Source of the DNA: DSUN01 sp035527715
GTDB lineage: Bacteria > Planctomycetota > PUPC01 > DSUN01
Reading direction: 5' to 3'
DNA: 35,240 nucleotides
NCBI GenBank assembly: GCA_035527715.1
Contig: DATKZY010000185.1
Location: 1 to 35,240, forward strand
In this document: one piece after another, positions 29,462-35,240 of the stretch
Layout: the number at the start of each line of letters is the position of its first letter
How positions within the stretch are numbered: the first letter of the stretch is position 1
Notes under the pieces: model-generated
The model's input: the letters and a program-made list of their open reading frames with translations, nothing else
What the model was told of the DNA's origin: nothing
The model's database searches: none
Position numbers and translations under genes: made by a program

Positions 29462-32400
29462 CTACGCGGTTCTTGGGGCATTGCCGACAGCAGGGCAGAG
29501 GCCTTCGCGCTCGATCAACTCATCCTCGCGGCCCCTGCCGATGTATATCTGGTGGCGAATGGACTGGAGCGTTTGCCAGATCAAGTCACTCACCACCTTA
29601 CGGAACGCCTCGTTGGCCGCCAGACCGGGATCCGCGGGATCCGGGATCTCCATGACTTGGCGGACGAGTTTGGCGAGCTCCAACGCCGTCGAGGTGTACT
29701 CCCTGAGCCTTGTGCGAGAGAACGGGAACGTTGGGATATGCTTGGAGTTCGTTTCATCTCCGCGCTCACGATACACGAGGCTGATCAGGCGGGCGTAGGG
29801 CGCGGAGTAGGGCACTCTTGCCTGCGAGCCTTCCTCAGAGGCGGGAAATGGCCTGTAGAAGCGCTTCGTGACGGGCGCCGCACCGCCAGTGATCATCCGG
29901 TCGCGTTCGTGGTATTCGGAAACAAGCTCGTGGATCACGTCCCTGGCAACGTCCACGTTTCCGCCGCTCAGTGCACCTAGATACCAAGTGCCTGAGACGG
30001 TTGGGCCTTTCCCGAGGCACTCGGCCAGGAGTTCCTCCTCGTCGGCGGGGGACGGCTCTTTGGGTTCGGAGATGACCCGGCGGAGCCGCCGCTTCGCCAC
30101 AATCTCGCCCTCCGCCGCGGGGGGCAGGTGCCGCAGGACGATGCGCTCGCGGATGTCCCTGTGGGCACCCAGGTCTGGGACGGTGCTGATCCATTCGCGC
30201 GAGATCAGCGCATAAGTGGACGGCGGGGAGTCGAGCGGTGGTCGCCGTCCCCTTTTTCGCGCATCAGAGTCGTCAGCATCCCGCAAACGGTGTCGAATCA
30301 CCGGGCCGATGGCGATCTCGCGACGCTGCCTGGGGGAGAGCAGACGGTACATCACGGTCAGGGCATTGGTCATGGCCGGGAGTTGCCCGGGGGTAGGAAT
30401 TGTCCGCAGGAAGAGCAGCGACCCCGTGCCGTACGTCTCCTTGGTTGTGCCCTGTTCGCCCACGTCCAGGAAGAGATCATCCCAGTCGCAGTGAGCAAGG
30501 AGGAGTTCGAACAGGAAGCACACGATTGATTCCGGAGTGCCTCTGTCGAAATCGAAGAAGTTGACCTCTGTCCCACGCCCGAACCACTGACGGAAGTCGC
30601 GGAGATCAAGGGATCCCTTGGCCAGCGATGCGGCCGCCTGCGCCTGTGCCGCCATGTCTCGGTGCAGTTTCTCGTATCCCGGGCTCTTCCGGATCGGGTC
30701 CCAGACCCGGAGGTTGAAGTCGACCAACGTCTGCCACGTGACATCTTCCGGGAGGGCTCCGTCCTCCCAGATGAGTTCGCGCAAAGCGCAGCAGAGGGAT
30801 CTCAACTGCTTGTCCGTGATCTCGTCCACGCTTGGTTCACGGTCCCGCAGCACGCATGAAAGACCCACGAAACTCTCCCCGCCCCACTCCGAGAAGTCCA
30901 CCGGGCGCATGGGGCGGGACAAGTCATCAAGGGCTTCCAGCCCTGGGGCACCCGCGATGGCTTTGCGGATGGACTCGACCAGGCCCTGCATGGCAAGGCG
31001 CCTCGGCTGGGAGACCGCCAGAACCCCCCAGTTGTGGCGGAAGGGGACGGCGTAGAAGCCCTCAGGCCGCTTTGCCTTCTTGCAGGCAATGGTCATGGAC
31101 TCGGTGACATAGTGATTCTTGATCTCTTGGAAGCTGCCCCGTGGCGAAGGCTTAGGCGGCTCATCGGCCTGCTCGAAGAGCGCCTTGCGCAGGTCCTGGA
31201 TGGGGAGCCGAGCCAGGCCCGGCCCGTGGCTGGGCACGGAGGGATCTTCTGACTCGTCACCTATTATGGAATGGATCCATATCTCGTCCACCGCTGCCAC
31301 GTGGCAGGTGTCGTGGCTAACCTCCGTGAGGTTGCGGAGCGCAGAGTTCACGCCAGGGCGCTCTTCTGGGCCATTGACGTTCACCTTGATCCCCTCCATC
31401 AGGGCCACAAGGTTGGCCTTCGTGTTCATCATGTCGCGGTAAAGGGGCGTGTCCTTTCTGTCATAGGGGAGGTCCACCGTGATGCGGCAGCGCTTCGGAC
31501 GGCCGGTGAACAGGCCCGTGTACCCCCGGAAAGAGTCCTTGACGCGCAGTTGCCACTCGTGCGCCTTTCTTTCCTCTTCCTCCGGCCGGGTGATGAGCTC
31601 GGAGTGAAGCTCCATAGGGCGCGTGACGCGCGGGCTCCTGCCGTGGGCGCGGATCAGCTCAAGAGCCACGGCCTCGGTACCGTGGAAGGGCACGCGCTTG
31701 AGCCGGATGATGTTCTGAGCGGCGCTGATCCAGTTGGAGGTGATGTTCCCGCTCGTGGCAGGCTGCCGTGCCGTGTCGTCAATGATCATCAACTCGATCT
31801 GCCGGACCCGGCACATCTGCGCGAGGGAGGAGACGAATACGGTAGGGTCCCTCATCAAGGGCCACCGGCTTTCCAGCCTGCTCACGCGATTGAAGAGCAC
31901 GCGGTCCACCGCCAGGCAGTAGCCGGGCTCCTTTGGCGGTTTCCTGCCCTTGGTGGGGTCAGGTTGGGGGCAGCCTGCGTGCTTGTCGTAGTCCAATACC
32001 CGCGCGATCCTCTCCAGAACCTCTTCCTGGGTGCACCAGACGAGGTCGGGGGTGAAGACATAGAGATAGGGGCCGAGACCGAGCTGCGGCTTCCCATGGC
32101 ATTCCCTATGCCGCAACGGGATCTTGTAGAGCCACTGCAACCCGCACTTCTGCCCCGACTTGAGCTTCTCCATCACCTGCTTCAGATGGTTCCAGAACTC
32201 TCCTGGGTTCCCAGGCTCACCCTTGTTCCAAATCACACTGCGCAGGGCCGCGTACCGCCAGATGTCGTGGAGAACTCCGCGTAGGTCCTGGTCAACCGCC
32301 AGATACAGCACGCTGCGCGGGATGTCCACTCCGGGGATCTTCTGGGGGGGCATCTGAACCGGTTCCGCTTTGTCCCTAGCAGCGACGCACCGAGCCATCT

Positions 32401-33826
32401 CACCCAGAAGGAAGTGAAGGCCCAGCATGGTGGAATGACAGCGGTTCTCGGTGGCCAGGAGGGTGCAACCGCCGGCCAGATTCCCCTCCATGGTCAGGCT
32501 GTCCAACTCGCTGTCCCCAAACCGTACGGGCATCGGAACACGGTCGGGTGAGCAGCCGCGGCATGTCGCCGCGTCCGCCACCGAGGGGAGGATCGTGATG
32601 CCCGGCTCGCGGCGCTCGAACCAGGTTAGCTCGTGCTTCGCACCCCCTACGGCAACATTGCCGTCGGCGATCTGGAGCACCTCGGACCGACCGACCCGGC
32701 ACTCGTTCTTGTCCACAATGACGAAAGGGAACTCCTCGGTCCGCGCCGCCTGGAAGCGCGCCTTGAGGATCTGGATGGTTCTTGTCCTCGTTGCGTGCGG
32801 GTCATCGCGAAAGCCGAGCTTGATCTGCACGTCGGGCGGGAAAGAGGAAACGAGAGACTCCGGCAGGTCGGGGCTTTCGGCAACGTAAACGGCCGCGGGT
32901 CGGCTGAAGCGCTCGCCACCTTGCGGGGTGTCAGGGCGTTCGGATTGGGCCTTCAGGCAATCCTCCAGGAGCTTCACCGGCAGCGAGTCCAGCACCACCA
33001 GCAGATTGCCTGCCCAGTACTGGGTCGCACCCTCGCCTCGCGCGGCGCCCTGCGCCAGCCAGGCGAAGAATGGCGCTAGGTCCTCGCGGACACGCGCCAG
33101 ACTGCCAAGCAGGGGGCCTTTCCAGACGTTCTCGGAGTAGCTTGGTGACAAAGACGTTGCGACACCAAGCCCACCTACGGCAAGGACCGGCTCAGTTGAC
33201 CAGAGGCAATCCTGAAGGTAAGGAAGGTAAGGTCCGAGGTCCTTACCCTCGATCCTGGCGTGACACAATGCCTCCAGCAGCCGGTCGAGGAAGACGAAGA
33301 GCAGGCCCGCGGGTCGCTGCTTCGAGGAATGGCCATCCGCTTGAGAAAGGGGAAGGTGGCAGGTGCAGAAACAGCGGATGTTGGGTCTTGGATCACTGGG
33401 GTCGCTGCTCGGGCTCCTCCTGAGCCACTCGGCGTAGCCAGCCGGGTCCTCCTTTACATCGGGGGCGCCATGCGTCTCCTCCCACTTGACGCGCCTGGGT
33501 GGCAGTCTGTACCCTCTTGCCTCGGCCTCCTTCTCGTCGGCTTCACCAAACAGTAGGAAATCGCGCCACGCGTGGTGAACGATAGTTTCCGGCGGTGCGT
33601 CCTTTGACAGGTAGATGACATTCCGCCCCTGGCGTACTGCTGAACCCACGGCTGTCTGGAGAGCAAGAAGCGACTTCCCCGAGCCGGCCGGCCCAGAGAC
33701 CGCGATGTTCAGGCCGTCCCGGGCCCTGTAGCGAAAGCCAGCCTCGCCCTCCAGGACATGCTTGAACCCCTCAATGGAAGCAAGGCTCAGGCTATTGCGC
33801 CCCCTCGCAGTGCGACGCTCGGCCAT
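29462..33826 (-). CDS. Giant tandem KaiC/RAD55-like ATPase with a C-terminal solute-binding-protein-like region
   Basis: 1454 aa, no signal peptide. The ATG at 33826 has AAGGAGG about seven bases upstream. Module 1 (about 15-375) is KaiC-like: Walker A GPAGSGKS (45-52), NVIYLSKDAPPETI, Walker B NLLVVLDSL with Asp280, and the closing TIQILKARFQ ... EFPFVIV, with an extra segment of about 150 residues inserted. Module 2 (about 430-760) keeps KaiC landmarks (SVLYLAVDQDLRGVL, VFVSSLAQMCRVRQIELMII, AVALELIRAHGRSPRVTRPM), but its P-loop is degraded (TLLATENRCHSTMLGLHF). The rest (about 795-1440) resembles an ABC solute-binding protein: HVAAVDEIWIHSI, FYAVPFRHNWGVLAVS, VTWQTLVDFNLRVWDP, GTWYLGALSGGN and GGAAPVTKRFYRPF. 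Lacking export, it would sense a ligand inside the cell. The DUF4062 gene lies 2 nt upstream. The architecture is inferred from motifs only. Confidence 0.75.
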   Translation of the reverse strand: MAERRTARGRNSLSLASIEGFKHVLEGEAGFRYRARDGLNIAVSGPAGSGKSLLALQTAVGSAVRQGRNVIYLSKDAPPETIVHHAWRDFLLFGEADEKEAEARGYRLPPRRVKWEETHGAPDVKEDPAGYAEWLRRSPSSDPSDPRPNIRCFCTCHLPLSQADGHSSKQRPAGLLFVFLDRLLEALCHARIEGKDLGPYLPYLQDCLWSTEPVLAVGGLGVATSLSPSYSENVWKGPLLGSLARVREDLAPFFAWLAQGAARGEGATQYWAGNLLVVLDSLPVKLLEDCLKAQSERPDTPQGGERFSRPAAVYVAESPDLPESLVSSFPPDVQIKLGFRDDPHATRTRTIQILKARFQAARTEEFPFVIVDKNECRVGRSEVLQIADGNVAVGGAKHELTWFERREPGITILPSVADAATCRGCSPDRVPMPVRFGDSELDSLTMEGNLAGGCTLLATENRCHSTMLGLHFLLGEMARCVAARDKAEPVQMPPQKIPGVDIPRSVLYLAVDQDLRGVLHDIWRYAALRSVIWNKGEPGNPGEFWNHLKQVMEKLKSGQKCGLQWLYKIPLRHRECHGKPQLGLGPYLYVFTPDLVWCTQEEVLERIARVLDYDKHAGCPQPDPTKGRKPPKEPGYCLAVDRVLFNRVSRLESRWPLMRDPTVFVSSLAQMCRVRQIELMIIDDTARQPATSGNITSNWISAAQNIIRLKRVPFHGTEAVALELIRAHGRSPRVTRPMELHSELITRPEEEERKAHEWQLRVKDSFRGYTGLFTGRPKRCRITVDLPYDRKDTPLYRDMMNTKANLVALMEGIKVNVNGPEERPGVNSALRNLTEVSHDTCHVAAVDEIWIHSIIGDESEDPSVPSHGPGLARLPIQDLRKALFEQADEPPKPSPRGSFQEIKNHYVTESMTIACKKAKRPEGFYAVPFRHNWGVLAVSQPRRLAMQGLVESIRKAIAGAPGLEALDDLSRPMRPVDFSEWGGESFVGLSCVLRDREPSVDEITDKQLRSLCCALRELIWEDGALPEDVTWQTLVDFNLRVWDPIRKSPGYEKLHRDMAAQAQAAASLAKGSLDLRDFRQWFGRGTEVNFFDFDRGTPESIVCFLFELLLAHCDWDDLFLDVGEQGTTKETYGTGSLLFLRTIPTPGQLPAMTNALTVMYRLLSPRQRREIAIGPVIRHRLRDADDSDARKRGRRPPLDSPPSTYALISREWISTVPDLGAHRDIRERIVLRHLPPAAEGEIVAKRRLRRVISEPKEPSPADEEELLAECLGKGPTVSGTWYLGALSGGNVDVARDVIHELVSEYHERDRMITGGAAPVTKRFYRPFPASEEGSQARVPYSAPYARLISLVYRERGDETNSKHIPTFPFSRTRLREYTSTALELAKLVRQVMEIPDPADPGLAANEAFRKVVSDLIWQTLQSIRHQIYIGRGREDELIEREGLCPAVGNAPRTA

Positions 33827-33828
33827 GC

Positions 33829-34866
33829 TCAGCCCTCCTTGGGATCGTGAAGTTCTTTGCGCACGAAGTGCAGCGTCGGCCTCTCGGAGCCTACGAAGCT
33901 CACCCTGTACACGTCTCGGACTGGGATGCCCTGAACGGTCTGGTACGCCACGCACAACTCAAGGAGGTCGCCAAACCGCTTCTGGATACTCGTCGGGTCT
34001 AGGCGCACAGTGGCCTTATCCGTGGGCCGAAGCGCTGCAGACTGGGACGACCATGCGGCCCACTCGCGCTCGGCGGGGGTTACCCGCTCCCTTGCAGGTT
34101 TCTCTTCGGGCGCCTCTTCGTTGGGATCCGGCTGTTCCCTCCGGGCATACACGCCCCCTGCCTTGGTAAAGAGCGCCGGGGTTGCGCCGATATTGGTCAC
34201 GTCGAAGTCCATCGGCCCCCCTGGCCTGATTGGGCGGTCGTTGACGGCCACCTGGACCACGGGAAGCGTGCCCGAAGCCTGTGCCCGCCTGAATTGCGCC
34301 ACCGTGTGGGGAAGCCGCATGCGCCACCTGATTCGTTGCTTCATGTCCACGATGGTCCGGAAAGACGTAACGAGTTCGCCCCTGCCTCGGTCATGCTCGT
34401 AGATGAACTCCAACAGGGGGCGCAGCGAGTCGGCGTCGGAGACCCAGGGGCACTCGGGGAGCGCGCTTCGTTCGGGGCTCCATCCGACGTAGGCTGCAAG
34501 GAGTCTGTCCCGGATAAAGAAGTGAACGGGGATCTTCGCTGCGATGGCCGCCCTGTACTCGAGATGGGTATAGGACACTGTGTGACCCGGTGGCGCAACC
34601 CCGTATCGCTGAGAGAGGATCACAATCACATGGTCCGAATGGCGAATGTTCTGCAGGCACGCGGCGAGCTTCGACTCCGCGTCGTGGTGCTGCAGTCCAG
34701 CTTCCTCGCTATCGGATACGATTGGTTCCAGTCCCAGCTCGCGAAGGAACACCTCGAGCTCCCGGCGTACATCCACTAGATCGTGGACCGTCGAGGCGAC
34801 GAAGACGACGCCATGCTGCGGCTTCCCCTCAACCGCTGTCTCGTGCGCGGTCTCGTGCTCTGTCAT
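33829..34866 (-). CDS. DUF4062-domain protein
   Basis: 345 aa from the ATG at 34866, which has GGAGG eight bases upstream; longer starts give an Arg/Gly-rich extension and lack a ribosome-binding site. Residues about 19-190 match the DUF4062 pattern: VVFVASTVHDLVDVRRELEV, then LRELGLEPIVSDSEE, SDHVIVILSQRYG, SYTHLEYRAAIAAKIPVHFF and a helical end (SFRTIVDMKQRIRW). To my knowledge this domain is TIR-like or nucleosidase-like in fold and is found in bacterial conflict proteins. The C-terminal half has a beta-rich section (LPVVQVAVNDRPIRPGGPMD) and a closing block that ends LHFVRKELHDP. The giant ATPase begins 2 nt after the stop, so the two are surely co-expressed and probably form a sensor/effector pair. 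Confidence 0.82.
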   Translation of the reverse strand: MTEHETAHETAVEGKPQHGVVFVASTVHDLVDVRRELEVFLRELGLEPIVSDSEEAGLQHHDAESKLAACLQNIRHSDHVIVILSQRYGVAPPGHTVSYTHLEYRAAIAAKIPVHFFIRDRLLAAYVGWSPERSALPECPWVSDADSLRPLLEFIYEHDRGRGELVTSFRTIVDMKQRIRWRMRLPHTVAQFRRAQASGTLPVVQVAVNDRPIRPGGPMDFDVTNIGATPALFTKAGGVYARREQPDPNEEAPEEKPARERVTPAEREWAAWSSQSAALRPTDKATVRLDPTSIQKRFGDLLELCVAYQTVQGIPVRDVYRVSFVGSERPTLHFVRKELHDPKEG

Positions 34867-34972
34867 TGGAGTGGCCTCCCGGGGCGGTCCCCGTCGCGGG
34901 TGTGCGTGGCGTACCCTCTCACCAGGGCCGGCCCAGGCCCCGACGCACCGGGCGCCCAACCCAGCGCCGCCG

Positions 34973-35001
34973 ATTGTAGTGGGGTTGACAGGCTGAGTCA
35001 A
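34973..35001 (-). promoter_or_regulatory. Promoter of the DUF4062-ATPase operon with an overlapping inverted repeat
   Basis: Minus strand TTGACT (35001-34996), a 17-bp spacer and TACAAT (34978-34973). TTGAC and GTCAA, 7 nt apart (35001-34985), form an inverted repeat over the -35 box. The leader is about 100 nt. The stretch 35008-35240 holds no gene I can support; it has one hairpin (GCGGGGC 35120-35126 with GCCCCGC 35133-35139). Confidence 0.6.
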
Positions 35002-35240
35002 GGACATCTGCCTCTCATTGGGCGCGCTGGTCCCAGGGCTGGCCTGGAGGCGAGTGGGCTGCAGCGGGCGAGTTGGTCGGGCGGCGGGAGGGGTGGGTTA
35101 AGTCACGGCAGAGGCGGACGCGGGGCAGGGACGCCCCGCCTACAATGGGTGACGTGGCTCGCCGCCCGGCGGCTCGCCCGCCGCAGCCCGGCGTGAGAGT
35201 TCTTGGGATGGTGGGGGGGTGCGGGGGGAGGAAGCCCATC

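Noticed and set aside
34590..34979. Plus-strand frame opposite the start of the DUF4062 gene
   Set aside because: Its composition is Arg/Pro/Ser-rich, it has no ribosome-binding site, and the minus strand carries the recognisable domain.

Overview
The window is GC-rich DNA of bacterial type. Its gene content suggests a member of the PVC group, most likely Planctomycetota: three Tat-exported Gfo/Idh/MocA oxidoreductases, a PQQ-type beta-propeller, a PEP-CTERM protein, a secreted lactonase and a stand-alone RRM protein. This assignment is inference; there is no rRNA or other marker gene here, and no tRNA, CRISPR array, transposase or integrase was found. High GC leaves long open frames opposite most real genes; those were discarded.

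Layout. (1) 0.2-6.3 kb, minus strand: a PQQ propeller protein translationally coupled (ATGA overlap) to a large secreted protein of unknown function; remnants of a PIN-toxin locus; a secreted Ala/Lys/Pro-repeat protein coupled (ATGA) to an RsuA/RluB-type pseudouridine synthase. (2) 6.6-8.9 kb, plus: a URO-D-family protein and an alpha/beta hydrolase in one operon. (3) 9.1-16.6 kb, plus: a phosphorelay island with three histidine kinases, an NtrC-type sigma54 activator, a single-domain receiver and an HD-GYP response regulator. Two textbook -24/-12 (sigma54) promoters, and a weaker third, precede the three kinase genes, which suggests a self-wired sigma54 circuit. (4) 16.7-22.7 kb: a lipoprotein glycosidase-like protein, a Tat oxidoreductase, an RRM protein with a long leader and hairpin, a lactonase, and on the minus strand an orphan ExbD-like exported protein. 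(5) 22.8-26.5 kb, minus: a RelE/XRE toxin-antitoxin pair with a palindromic operator, a Tat oxidoreductase preceded by a 54-aa zinc-ribbon gene (GTGA overlap), and a third Tat oxidoreductase that fires divergently from the PEP-CTERM gene at 26.7 kb. (6) 27.9-35 kb: a solitary HsdR-N-like nuclease-type protein, a patch of degenerate short tandem repeats, and a two-gene minus-strand operon.

The strongest candidate for an undescribed system is that last operon (29462-34866). A DUF4062 protein lies 2 nt upstream of a 1454-aa protein that reads as two KaiC/RAD55-like RecA modules (the second with an eroded P-loop) followed by about 650 residues resembling an ABC solute-binding protein, but with no export signal. 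Such a combination could act as an intracellular ligand-sensing, ATP-driven signalling or conflict device. The nearby nuclease-like gene and the toxin-antitoxin pair fit a defence-type neighbourhood, but function is inferred only. All family assignments were made by reading motifs, without database searches.
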